Shown in pieces: positions 29,956 through 41,601 of a stretch of 64,000 nucleotides of DNA; position 1 is the stretch's first letter, and every line of letters starts with the position of its first letter. The notes under the pieces were generated by a model. It was given only the letters and a program-made list of their open reading frames with translations, was not told where the DNA came from and searched no databases. The position numbers were made by a program, and so were the translations under genes. The stretch is from Phanerodontia chrysosporium (taxonomy: Eukaryota > Basidiomycota > Agaricomycetes > Polyporales > Phanerochaetaceae): contig MJGA01000045.1 in the NCBI GenBank assembly GCA_001910725.1, positions 62,001 to 126,000 of the forward strand. The letters run 5' to 3'.

Positions 29956-30680
29956 TGCCGAAAGACGTTCGTCGAAGCGCGGCCTCTCTGCCCCCGAACG
30001 CACCCCTCCTCAAAGACCACATCCCCCAACGCATCTTCGACCGCCTCCAACGTCGTCGCGAGGCCGGCAACCCCGTTAAGTGGACAGATCGCAAAGTCAA
30101 AGCGGTCATCAAGTACGTCTCCACGCTCCCGACGCCCCCGCCTTCCATTCCCTCCATCAACTGGACCGCCGTTCGCAAAGCTCGCGAAGCCGAACAAGGT
30201 GTAGGCAACCGCATCTGCGAGCAGCGCCAACGAGAGGGGCAAGAAGCCCAGGCCGCCGTAGCCGCCTCCTCCTCGAAGCTCAGTTTGGCAGAGCGCCTCA
30301 GTGCCGCCCCGACGTACGAGCCCATCGCCCGCAAGCCCGTCGGCATTGACATTCCTAAGTACTCCCCCACCGATCTCATCAGCATCTTCATGCCTAAACT
30401 CGACGCGACCATCAAGCGTCTCAAGGCCGTCGAGGAAGTCGACCTCTTCCACCTCGTCAGCAGCGACCGCGCACACGGCGTCTGCCAGCTGCTCGAACAC
30501 CTTCGGCAGATCCGCGCCGAGCTCAGTTGTCTCGCCCCCACCACCACGTTTAAGGAGTGGCACCAGTATGAGCTCGGACTCGCTCAAATCGGTGACATTC
30601 CGTTTGTCAGTTTAATGCGTAACTTCCGCTGCATCGTGGGAGAGCTAGATATCGTGTACTGGGCCGGCTATTTTGATTAA
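29956..30680 (+). CDS. A2 ORF1 (pre-gag protein, about 241 aa)
   Basis: Open from TGCCGAAAG to TAA at 30678-30680. The first base of the start codon comes from 29895 by splicing. The sequence begins MPKD. It has a basic N-terminal region (RIFDRLQRRREAG), a Pro-rich segment (TLPTPPPSIPSINW), a possible helical/coiled part with many Glu/Gln/Arg, the motif SLAERLSAAP, and a C-terminal block FKEWHQYELGLAQIGD. No signal peptide, membrane segment, zinc motif or known catalytic motif is visible. It lies upstream of Gag on the same RNA. Function unknown; it could act in RNA packaging, particle assembly or target choice. Homologous blocks are in ORF1 of B (50816-51601) and C (60666-61396). Confidence 0.75.
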
Positions 30681-31804
30681 ATACATACATTTTCTGTTGC
30701 TCTGGATTTCAATTGTTCGAATTGTCTGCACTTCTTCGGGCGAACCACAGAGAACGGTGTCACTGCTGTCGTTGATCTCCACATCGAGGAGAACAACGGG
30801 TCTCGAGAAGTCAGAGAGTGCAGTCAACAGCCCTGCCCTCATCGAGAGACTGCCCCTCCGCTACTCCTGGTTCCGCCTAGCGACCGAGAAACACAATTTG
30901 AGCGCCCTCGTTTCGCGCAGCAGGTAGAATTCGCCCGCGCCTCCGCTACTACCCCGAATACTCCCGATCGCAGTCCCCGGACAGCAGCCATCACTCGTCT
31001 CCCGAGACATCGCTCGGCTCCGTCCTCTCCGATCACGAACCCGCTCCCTCGCCCCTCGATCTCTCTCGCGCTCACTCAGGAGCCAATACTCCCCGTCCCC
31101 CCAATATGTCGAGCACTCCCGGTGGAGCGCCGCCCAGTCCGGCTCCCCCCCACCCCATCCCTGCTGCCCTCCTGCAAATGGCCCAGGCAATAACGCAGCT
31201 CACAAACACGGTTAACACTCTGGCCCAGACTATTGGCGCCAATCGGACAACGGTCAACGCAACGGTCAATGCCAACAAGGAGCTCCCCTTCGTCGAGAAA
31301 CCCATGCCGTTCAAAGAAAAGGGTTCAGACACAGCCCGCCTCTTCCGCGCCGCCTATCGCATCTACGCCGACGGACAGCTGGAGAAGTTTGGCAAGCGCG
31401 ACGTCAACGGTAACCTCGAGCGGGACGCAAACACTGGCAAAATCCTGGTAGACGGCCAAAAGTGGATCGTCGGCGCTCTCTCATTCACGCAGGACGAAGT
31501 GGCCGAATGGGCACGGCAGTACATCGAGCAGGCAGCAAACGGTACACAGATATTCGACGGCTCCCACGCTACGTTCTGGGAGGCTTTCAAGAACCGGTTT
31601 GAACCCGTCGACGAGAAGGCCAAGGCTCTCAGCAAGCTGCAGGCATGTACGCAAGGCAATCGTCGGTTCGCGGAGTTCTTTGCGGAGTTCCAAGCCCTCG
31701 CCGGTCGCACGAAGCTCATCCCGGAAGATCTGGCAGCTCGGCTACAGACAAAGTTCAACAAGGACTACCTCGAGCGGATCTCGTACATAGTTAACCCCAG
31801 CACC

Positions 31805-32473
31805 TGTCGCGGAGCTAGGGCTCAACGCTACACGAGGGAGGGCGGATGGGGATGACGACGACGAGGTGCAGCGGAGCGAGTCACGCAGCGACGCATAACT
31901 TATACAGCTGTCCGTATTGACCAAGGTGTATTAGTGGGCTATTCTACTTTACAAACGAGGGCTTACCTGTCCATATTGACCAAGAGGTCGAGATGACGGA
32001 CAGGAGCGAGAGGTGCTACCTATATATACTACCAGAGTTCAGGGCAGGCTGTACGGTTACATAAGCTGATGGGCAGTGTTCAGCACAGTCGGCGAGGCTG
32101 CGACGCGGGCTGTGTCATGAGGCTGCGTCAGCTGGCAGTGTTCCGAGGCTGCGTCGGGCCGAGGCTGTGTCAATCAGGATGACAGCTCGGGGTGTCTCGG
32201 CGAGGGGAGTCATCAGAGATGACAGTGCTTCCTCGGCGATCCGGGGGACCGGTTGCAAGGCAGACCGGTGATCCGGGCAGTGTCTGAGCGCGCAGCGGGA
32301 TGCGCTGGCGTCTAGGGGTGATGCGCCATCAGGGCGCCGGCGCTGCATGGCCAGGCGCTGAGCGTGGGCGGCTAGGACTCCAGACGGCGCGAGGGCTGCT
32401 CACCCGTTGGATTAATCGAGGAAAATGGCCAAAAATCGGCGAAAAATAGGGCAACACCGTCACATCCGTGACA
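31805..32473 (-). repeat. Solo LTR, family A, in A2 gag
   Basis: 669 bp in reverse orientation, TGTCGCGG..CATCCGTGACA on the plus strand. Perfect duplication GCACC at 31800-31804 and 32474-32478. A1 has the uninterrupted sequence at this point. Confidence 0.94.
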
Positions 32474-33017
32474 GCACCGGCAAAGGCCTCGAGACGTACG
32501 ACGAGCTCAAGAATGCTGGTTTCGCCGTCGACCGGTCAAAGGACAAGCTTTCGCAAGACCTCTTGGCGCAGCAGGGCAAGACGTCCTCAACTCCGTCTAG
32601 CTCGTCGACGCGCGCCTTCTGCGATCCAAACGCAATGGACATCGATGCTGCGAACATCGATGAGCTGTTTGAGGGTCTCACCGGCACAGATCTCAAGCGC
32701 CAGTTCGACGCCGTCATGAAGGATCGCTGCAAGGTCTGCGGCTCGAAGTCCCACAAGTCCACGGACCCCGTTCACCGTGACTCGGTTTGCAACCACTGTG
32801 GCAAGAAGGGTTACTGGTCCCGCGTCTGTCACGCTCGCCTCGAGGGCAAGCCGAGAACCGTCCCCGCTACCGCCGCCGTCCGCGCCTCGTCTTCGGATAC
32901 CTCGTCACAGGACTCCTTGTCTCCGGCCTCCTCGTCTTCTGGCAGCTCGTCTGACGACCAAGCCGCCGCACTCGCCGCCCTCCGCGATCAGCTGGCTCTG
33001 ATACAAAAGCAGCTCGG

Positions 33018-33024
33018 GGGTTTT
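33018..33024 (+). promoter_or_regulatory. -1 frameshift heptamer, A2 gag-pol
   Basis: Gag codons GGG GGT TTT GCT TAA contain in-phase G GGT TTT. Pol is open in the -1 frame through this site and onward to the protease. Confidence 0.72.
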
Positions 33025-36000
33025 GCTTAAGGGGCCGGAGTGACGCTGCATCGTTGGTCACCGTTTTGTCAAGCCCGGATTCAACTCCGGTGCCTTCGTT
33101 AGAACCACAGGACACTTCCGATACCATCCGCTCGTGTACCATATCAGTATTAGACCCCTTTTCGAATCACTATCGTGTACCAATAAAGCTCACCGGAATT
33201 AATAAAACTATTTGCACGCCTGCAATGATTGACTCTGGTGCAACTTCGTTGTTCATCCACGAGGATTTCTGTAAGCAGCACAAAATCCTCACGGTACCGC
33301 TCAAGAAGGAGATCACGCTGTACAACATCGACGGAACTAAGAATGAAGCAGGGTCTATCACACGCCGTGCCAGACTCCAGCTCACTGTGGGTTCTTACAC
33401 GTTTAAGGAGGAGTTTCTTGTCACGAACATCGGTCCGGAGGACGTCATCCTCGGACTTCCGAGGCTCAAGAAATGGAATCCGAACATCAACTGGGAAACG
33501 GGAGATGTCCAGTTTCAGCTCCGCGGCAGAGCTGAGGACACCCCGGTTTTCGGTATCCATCAGATTGACGCCAATCGCTCCGAACGCTGAGAATGGCTTC
33601 GAGCAGGCATCGTTGAAGACGCCAAGGACGAAGTCTGGATTCTCGCTGGCTACACTTACTCGCAAGCGATCACTGTCGAAGCCAATCGCGAGAAGTACGC
33701 CAAGACGTTCGAAGAGCTGGTCCCCAAGGAGTACCACCGACACAAGAAAGTGTTCTCTGAAGAGGAATCGCACCGCCTTCCGAAGCATCAGCCCTGGGAC
33801 CACGCGATAGATCTCGTTCCGGACGCCCCGGCATCGATCAAATCGAAGGTCTACCCCATGTCCCCAATCGAGAATGAGGAACTACAGCGGTTCATCGATG
33901 ATGCACTCGCCAAGGGCTATATCGTCCCCAGCAAGTCTCCGATTGCCTCCCCTGTATTCTTCATCAAGAAGAAGGACGGCAAGCTCCGGTTCATTCAAGA
34001 TTATCGCAAGCTCAACGACATCACTGTGAAGAATCGGTACCCCCTTCCGCTCGCCTCCGACATCATCGGGAAGCTCCAGGGCGCTAAGATCTTCACCAAG
34101 TTCGATGTCCGTTGGGGCTACAACAACGTTCGGATTAAGGAAGGTGACGAGTGGAAGGCCGCCTTCGTCACCAACCGCGGCCTCTTCGAGCCCAGAGTCA
34201 TGTACTTCGGCCTGTGCAACAGCCCTGCCACGTTCCAGGCCCTCATGAACCACATCTTCGCCGACCTCATTGCTGAGAGCAAGGTCGCAGTTTACCTCGA
34301 CGACATTCTCATCTGGTCGAACGATCTCGCTTCACATCGGAAGATTGTTCACGAAGTCCTGGCACGCCTCGCCAAATACGATCTGTGCCTTCGGCCCGAA
34401 AAGTGCGAGTTCGAGCGCTCAGAGATCGAATATCTTGGGCTCCTCATCAGCGAAGGACAAGTCGGCATGGACCCCGGAAAGGTTAAGGCAGTAGCCGAGT
34501 GGCCGACCCCGAAGAACCTCAAAGACGTACGAGGCTTTGTCGGGTTTGCCAACTTCTATCGCCGTTTCATCAAAGACTTCTCAAAGATCTGCCGCCCACT
34601 GCACGATCTGACGAAGAAGGATACTCCGTTTAATTGGGGTCCCGCACAGGCAGAAGCCTTCGAGACGCTCAAGCGCGCTTTCACGACTCAGCCCGTGCTC
34701 GCCATGTGGAGCATTGATCAGCCAACTCGTGTCGAGACTGATGCTTCTGGCTACGCCACCGGTGGAGTGATAGTTCAGCGCAACCCTGAAGATGGTCTCT
34801 GGCATCCAATCGCGTATCGCTCGCAGACCATGAGCCCCGCCGAGCGGAACTACGAGATCTGGGACCGCGAGATGCTTGCAATCATCGAAGCTCTCAAGGA
34901 CTGGCGCCAGTTCCTCGAAGGTCTCCCGGAGCCTTTTGAGATCTGGACCGATCATCAGAATCTCCAGTACTGGAAGACTGCGCAGAATCTCATGCGGCGA
35001 CAAGCCCGCTGGGCCTCCTACCTCGCCGAATACGACTTCCGCATCGTCCATCGCCCCAGCAAGACGCATCTCCTCGCCGACCCACTCTCCCGGCCTTCCT
35101 CGCTGCATGTCTCTGACGAGGAGGACAACCGCTCGCAGATAGTATTGAAGCCAGAGCTGTTTAAGATAGCCGCCACGGTAGCTTTCGCAAACCCCTCCCC
35201 CCTCGAGAAGCGCATTCGCGACTGCTCCGAAAAGGAACAGGAAGTCGCAGACGCCCTGCAGACTCTCTGGACCAAGGGGCCCCGCAAGCTGCGCAATGGC
35301 GTTCTCGAATGGGAAGAGGACAACGGCCTCCTGTACTACTATGGGAAAGTCTATATGCCGAACAGTGCCGCGCTGCGCAACGACGTCATTAAGTCTTGCC
35401 ACGACGCGCCGACTGCCGGACACCCTGGGAAGCACACCATCCTTGAGTTGGTCTCTCGGTACTATTGGTGGCCGCGCATCTCCGCCGACGTTAGCCGCTA
35501 TGTGCTCGGCTGCGACCAATGCCAACGGTACAAGTCCGCCCCGCATCCGAAAGCCACTCTACAGCCCCACGATGTCCCTTCAGGGCCCTGGGAACACGTC
35601 GGCGTGGATCTCATCACGCAGCTCCCACGCGACGCCAAGACCAAGAAGGACTCGATCGCGGTCTACGTGGACCACTACTCGGATCAGTGCCACCTTGTGC
35701 TGGTCGACTCGACGATCACCGCAGCCGGGATGGGCGACGTCCATTACACCGACATCTTCCGCCTCCACGGCCTCCCGCGCAAGATCTTCTCTGATCGCGG
35801 GCCACAGTTTGCAGCTCAGTACATGCGAGCGCTATACCAGTGCCTCAGCATCGCTACCGGCCTCACCACAGCGTATCACCCGGAAGGCAACGGCAAGGTC
35901 GAACGCAAGAATCAGGAAGTCGAGAAATTCCTGCGTCTCTTCGTCTCCCAGCGCCAAGATGACTGGGTCGATTGGCTCCCGATGGCCGAGTTTACCCTGA

Positions 36001-36781
36001 ACTCGCACGTGTCTAGTGCCACCGAGCGCACGCCCTTCGAGATTGTTTACGGCTATACACCGGACTTCACGATCCCGGCCGGCAAACACACCAAGGTCCC
36101 CGCCCTCGATGAGCGCCTAGACCGCATGGCTCATGTTCGCAAGGAAGCCGAAGCTGCCCTGCGCCTAACCAAAGCCCGCATGAAAGAAGAGTACGAGGCC
36201 GCGAAGAAACGCGCCCACTCCTTCAAAGTCGGTGATCAGGTTTGGCTCAGCACGAAAGACCTCAGCATCGATCAGCCCTCGCCCAAGCTCGACACCCGCC
36301 AGCTGGGTCTGTTTAGGTTCTGGAAAAGATCAGCGATCTGGACTATCGGCTCGAGCTCCCGAGCTGGCTGAAAATCCACCCGGTTTTCCATGTCAACCGC
36401 CTCAGCCCGTGGCACGATCAGGGCGTCGAGAAGCCCCTGCCTCCCAAACCTGTCAAGGTTGCCAGCGAGGAAGAATACGTCGTCGAGAAGATCCTCGACA
36501 GCTGCATATACCGCTGCCAACTGCAGTACAAGGTCCGCTGGAAGGGCTATGGCCAAGCTGGCGACACGTGGGAAAAGGCAGACAACCTCAAGCACGCCAA
36601 AGCTCTAGTCAACAAGTTCCATCGCGAAAATCTGGAAGCGCCCCGCAAGCTCACTGCCACCACCTTCGAAGCCCTCGCCGCCTCTTTTCGCCCGTTCATC
36701 ACCGAAGTCGACGTCTCTCTCCTTCCTGCCTCCGATCGCGCTAAGGCCGATCTCGATTGGGAGGAGGGGCGCCACATCTAA
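33024..36781 (+). pseudogene. pol: A2 Pol: protease, RT, RNase H, integrase, chromodomain
   Basis: Same layout as A1 Pol. Protease DSGATSLF near 33232, RT YLDDILIW near 34295, RNase H ETDASGYA near 34735. Integrase has the zinc-region YYWWPRIS and SDRGPQF near 35790, then VERKNQEVEKF. The chromodomain YKVRWKGYG is near 36527, and the stop TAA is at 36779-36781. TGA at 33588-33590 replaces an Arg codon of A1. Loss of one A in GTTTAAGG near 36315 shifts the frame before the chromodomain. Otherwise about 870 codons are open, so decay is slight. Confidence 0.9.
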
Positions 36782-36806
36782 CGACCTCGCGAGGACGCTC
36801 AGTTTT

Positions 36807-36819
36807 AGGAGGGGGGTAA
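36807..36819 (+). other. Polypurine tract of A2
   Basis: AGGAGGGGGGTAA directly before the 3' LTR. It is the expected plus-strand primer site. Confidence 0.75.
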
Positions 36820-37514
36820 TGTCACGGATGTGACGGTATCGCCCTATTTTTCGCCGATTTTTGCCTATTTTCCTCGATTAATCCAACGGGCGAGCAGCCC
36901 TCGCGCCGTCTGGAGTCCTAGCCGCCCATGCTCAGCGCCTGGCCATTCAGCGCCAGCGCCCTGATGGCGCATCACCCCTAGACGCCAGCACATTCCGCTG
37001 CGTGCTCAGACACTGCCCGGATCACCGGTCTGCCCTGCAACTGGTTCCCTGGATCGCCGAAGCGGCACTGTCATCCCTGATGACTCCCCTCGCCGAGACA
37101 CACCGAGCTGATCAGCCTGATGACACAGCCTCGGTCCGACGCAGCCTCGGAACACTGCCAGCTGATGCAGCCTCATGACACAGCCCCGGCATAGCCTCAC
37201 CGCGCAGTCCGCGTCGCAGCCTCACCAGCTGTGCTGAACACTGCCCATCAGCTTATGTAACCGTACAGCCTGCCCTGAACTCCTGTAGTATATATAGGTA
37301 GCACCGCTCGCTCCTGTCCGTCATCTTGACCTCTTGGTCAATACGGACAGATAAGCCCGTTGTTTGTATAGTAGATACTATTGCTAATATATCTTGGTCA
37401 ATACGGACAGCTGCGCAAGTTTGTTCGTCGCTGCGTGATTCGCTCCGCCGCGCCTTGTCGTCGACCTCCCCACTTGCCCTCCCTCGTGAAGCGTTGAGCC
37501 CTAGCTCCGCGACA
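36820..37514 (+). repeat. 3' LTR of A2
   Basis: 695 bp, TGTCACGGATGTGACGG..CTCCGCGACA. The TATA variant is TATATATAGG and the R segment is ATCTTGACCT. It is followed by CATGC, which belongs to element D, not by the GACAA seen left of the 5' LTR. Confidence 0.93.
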
Positions 37515-40500
37515 CATGCCCCGACCGCGGCCACGGCGAGGCAGGGGGATCGCAGGAAGCAGTCACCGCGACTACCGATTTTGCTGCGGGCAGTCTCGAA
37601 TACGAGGTCCATCGCCGCACGGTTGGTTTTCAGCTGTTCTTGCGCAAGCTGGGCCTGAAGTGCATCCGGGGCTGCGCCACCAATGGGGGCGGCAGTTGAT
37701 ACCGGATCGACGGGAGTCGCAGGGCTCATCGCGGGACCCGGGCGAAGTTCCAGGTAGCCTGGCGAGAATGGCGGACGCCAAGACAGGGCATCCGGCGAGG
37801 CAGCAGTGATGTGCTGGACAAACACCCAGGCATCGTAGCCGAGGGGCGGCCGACCGGTGTTGGCGGGGTCTGCAATGACAAGGTAGGCGTAAGCAACGTA
37901 GGACTGCTCGGGGGAAGCCTCGGCAGGGGAAAACATGGTGTGCGAGGGCGGGCACAAAAGCGGCGGACGGGGGGTCAGGTTATATGGGGGCGCAGGAGTG
38001 ATCGAGAGGAAAATTGAGCCCACGAAAACTTCAGGGTCGTCCGGAGGCACTGCAGAGCCGGGTGGAAGGGACGAAATAGTATCGATCCCCAGGGCCTCAA
38101 AGTAGCCCTGGAGCGCCGAGAGGTGGGTGACATCGGCGTACGGCGCCCAGGAGATGTCACCAGCCTGCCATTGGATCTGGAAGCAGGCAGACGTGCCTTG
38201 GCCGGTGTGCGAGACAATCTTCTCCACTACCCATTCGTCGTCCTCGCCAAGGCCAGTAACCTGTGTATGTAGGCGACCAGGGAAGTGGCGATCATCGTTA
38301 GGGCGGTGGATGCGGAGCAGTGAGGCATGAAAGCTTGGGTGGATGCTGCGCTGGCGCAGGGCAGCGGGTAGATCGAGCTTGTATGTTGAGTTGCCATAAT
38401 CTGAGATGATCTTGTAGGGGCCGATATACTTTGGCAGCAACTTGTGGGCATGATTCTTCGGGACTCGCAGGTTCTTCGTGGACAGGTACACCGAGTCGCC
38501 CTCCGCGAAAGGCGCGGGGTGGCGGCGGCGGTTGGCCTGGATGGTCTGCTTGACGCAGGCGTGGATAATGGCGTCATGAGCGGCAAGCATCGCATCCTTC
38601 ATACGCTGCGCAAAGACGCGGGCACCAGGGAACTCACTTGAAGTGTCCCAGATCATTGGACAGGGTGTGCGGCCGGAATTTAGGAAGAACGGGCTGAATC
38701 CCGTGGTCTCCGAGCGAGCGCAATTCATCGCGAACTCGATAGCCGGGAGTTTCACCACCCAGTCCTTCTGGGTGGGGGATATGCACTGGCGCAGCATCTG
38801 CTCCATGGTGCGGTTAGCACGCTCAGTCATGCCATCGGACTGCGGATGGAAGGAGGAGAACATACGTAGCTGGGTGCCAATCAGCTTGTGCAGCCGGTCC
38901 CAGAAGATGCTTGTGAAGAGGGAGTCGCGGTCACTAACAATGGCACGTGGTAGGCCATGGAGCTTGTAGACGTGCTCAAAGACCAGCTCCGCGACATCGC
39001 GCGCACGGTACGTCTGTTTGGACAGCACGAGGTGGACCATGGCCGAGAAGTGGTCGATGACCACCGTGATCATGTCGAACGCGCCGTGGCGATTGCCTGA
39101 CTCGGGCAGGGAACCGACAAAGTCGATACCAACAGTCTCCCAAGGCCCGGAGGGTATAGGCAGGGGTTGTAGCAGGCCGAAAGGAGCCTGCGTGGAGGGT
39201 TTCGACGTGGCGCAGACCGAGCAAGAGTCGCAGAATGCGCGGACATCAACGATCATGTCCCGCCACCACACGTTGTCCTTCAGGTAGTGCAAGGTCTTGC
39301 AGTTCCCAAGGTGGGCAAGAATAGAGTGTGCATGCGAGATAATGATCTCGCGCACTTTCTGGGACCCTACCGAAGCGTCTGGGATGCACAGTAGGAGGCG
39401 GTCGGAGGCGCGCAGGAAGAGGAGGCTGTCACGGAGGGTAAAGTTGGGGTAGTGCCCAGGGTTTGCCAGGACCAGTTTGAAGAACGGGTCAGTGGCATAG
39501 TGGCCATGCAAACAGCCAGGCAAGTCGACGCCCGGATTGCCGAACGCAATGAGAGTAGTAAGGGGCAGGGAGATCATCGCTTCTAGCGACGCTTCCGGGG
39601 AAAGATCATCGGCGCCTGCAGAGGTGCCACCTGTAGCGTCCTCCCAACCACCGCCATGCGTGTGCGCAGCACCATCCCGGAGACCAGGCGAGTCTGTGGC
39701 ATCGAGAGGCGGCGCAGCAGGACCGGCAAGCTCAGGGGGCATCGAGGTCACCGGGGAAGGTGAGTGCAGCGTACGGGCCAGCTGCAGCACTGGCAGGGTT
39801 GTGTCACGCGCGGGCACAGGGGCAGAGGTAGCGGGGGCCGCAAGAGGAACGGGCTCGGCAGCAGGTGGCACGGCGACCGCAGCGTCGGCAGCACGGGTGC
39901 GTGAGCGCGTGTTCATGACGTGCACTGACACAGTCTCCATTGTAGCGGGGGTCGTACACCAAGACGACACCGAGTCCGCCACGGCAGGGCCAGTATGCAC
40001 GGGGCGTGACAAGCCAGCGAGCGCGGCGCGCTGGGCAGAGATGTCAACACCCTCAGCAAAGTCAGCGTACTCAGAGCGGCTGCATACAGTGCCGGCCGTG
40101 TCCAACGCATACAGGCGGGAGAGGGCATCAGCGAGTACGTTAGTCTCTTCCGGGATGTATTGCACCTCAAAGTCGAAGGTGGAGATGGTCTCCAGCCAAC
40201 GTGTCTGACGCGGGGAGAGGTTCTTTTGTGTCAGGATAAACTCGAGACCCTTGTGGTCGGTCAGCACCCGGAAGTGGGTCCCATATAGGAAGACAGCGAA
40301 GTGCCTCATCGACTCAACGATCGCGAACAGTTCCTGCTCGTGGACGGGGTAGTTCTGCTGCGCGGAATTGAACTTCCCACTCCAGAACGCTGCGACACGC
40401 GCGGACCCCAAATCAGCACCTTGCGCGAGCATGCCGCTCGCGCCGGTGAGGCTCGCGTCAGTGATGAGCAGGATCGGGGGTGCATCAGGTGAGTAATTGA

Positions 40501-41601
40501 GGCGGACGCGGTGGTGGTCGCGCCACCGTTGGACGGTGGCTTTAACAGCATCAAACGCACGCTGCTCAGAGGGGCCCCAGTGCCAGGGCGTAGTCGTCCC
40601 AGTCAGCGGCGTCAGGTCACCCATGGGTATACGAATGCCCTCACAGTCGGGTGCGAGAAATCCGACCACACCGAGGAAGCCGCTCAGTAGTTCGCGGTTG
40701 GTAGGCGTCTTCCAGTGGGCAACGCGGTCAACCTTATCAGGATCCATGCAAACGCCATGGTTGTCCACAACGTGGCCTAGGATCTGAAGTGCGTCCGCGA
40801 AAAACATCAGCTTATGGGCGCTGAGATAGAACTGCTCACGTCGGAGGACGTCGATGACCTGCTTGACATGCCTGACATGATCCTCCGCAGTGTCAGAGTA
40901 AATCACAATGTTGTCGAGATACACATCCATGAATACACCAATAAACGAGGCAAAGATATAATTCATAACCGCCTGATAAGTAGCGGGCCCATTGCAGTCG
41001 CCTTGCTGCAGAACATGACTAACCATAGTACCCTCGGGCATATTAAAGAGGGTACGGGGGACATGCTCGGGCACGACCCGGATCTGTTCGAATGCCTCGT
41101 TGCCATCAATGAGTGAACGGTACCGCTTGCCCACAACATTCCACAGGATGTCCTCAATATTGGGCAGTGGTGATGCCAGTTTGCGGGTGTTGTCGTTGCG
41201 TGCATGACAATCAAACGTAGTACGCGCACGAAGGACGCCGTCACCCTTGTCAGGCTTCTGCAGGATCAGGATGGGTACGGAGTTGGTCCCGGACTGAAAT
41301 TCCCACTGTCCGGTGCAGGAGTAGGCCTCACGCTTCGCACGCCAGATGGGCTTCAGAGCCTCAGGGCAGCGCGCGGGCCACCACGAAGAGGTTCGTTGCT
41401 CGTCGATGAGCAGAATGGTGTGGTTGATCGCCCGGAGTGGCGGCAAGGGTGTGTCTACCGCGTTCTTGCAGATAGGCAAGGTGTACGCACGGAGCTACGC
41501 GTGGAGGCCCTCGAGGTTAGACTCTAGGGCATCCATCGTGACCGAGGACAGTGTCACCGCCTGGCCATCATCAATAGGCTTCGGCTGGGCACTGCCGATC
41601 G
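37515..41601 (-). pseudogene. pol: D Pol: RT (YLDN), RNase H, integrase, chromodomain-like end
   Basis: RT fingers/palm with PILILQKP and DGNEAFEQIRV. The active site reads VYLDNIVIYS near 40910, so the second catalytic Asp is Asn. RNase H has ITDASLTGASGML. Integrase has the zinc region around CDSCSVCATSK, core IVSDRDSLFTS, and HPQSDGMTERANRTM. A chromodomain-like stretch EDDEWVVEKIVSH lies near 38230. A TAG near 41480 interrupts the N-terminal part. Downstream coding ends abruptly at the A2 LTR. Confidence 0.88.

Larger units (their letters stand above)
30715..33030 (+). pseudogene. gag: A2 Gag with zinc knuckle (broken)
   Basis: Homology to A1 starts around 30740 (a PCPHRETAPP segment lies near 30835) and runs through a Ser/Pro-rich region, TNTVNTLAQTIGANR, the capsid-like FWEAFKNRFEP, and the C-terminal Cys region with CKVCGSK and CNHCGKKGYWSRVC. 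The stop is at 33028-33030. Breaks: loss of one C in the run near 30976 shifts the frame, and a solo LTR sits at 31805-32473. The reading phase is kept across that LTR plus one duplication copy. The histidine of the CX2CX4HX4C knuckle is Tyr here. The start codon is uncertain; it may need splicing or reinitiation after ORF1. Confidence 0.8.
29107..37514 (+). mobile_element. Ty3/gypsy chromovirus, family A, copy A2
   Basis: Full-length plus-strand element: LTR, PBS, ORF1, Gag, Pol, polypurine tract, LTR. It holds a solo A LTR in gag. The 5' flank (GACAA, in B1 ORF1) and 3' flank (CATGC, in element D) do not match, and the two LTRs differ at dozens of sites. It is therefore probably a recombinant of two A copies. 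Inactivating changes: 1-nt deletion in gag near 30976, TGA at 33588, and 1-nt deletion near 36315. Confidence 0.92.

Noticed and set aside
29107..37514. Direct repeats separated by several kb, as possible CRISPR or tandem arrays
   Set aside because: They are LTR pairs and solo LTRs with TG..CA ends and target duplications. No short regularly spaced repeat-spacer array exists.
39537..40208. Plus-strand ORFs opposite element D (39537-40208, 43163-43756, 43835-44632)
   Set aside because: Antisense to D Pol and Gag; Gly/Ala/Val-rich translations without motifs, as expected from GC-rich antisense frames.
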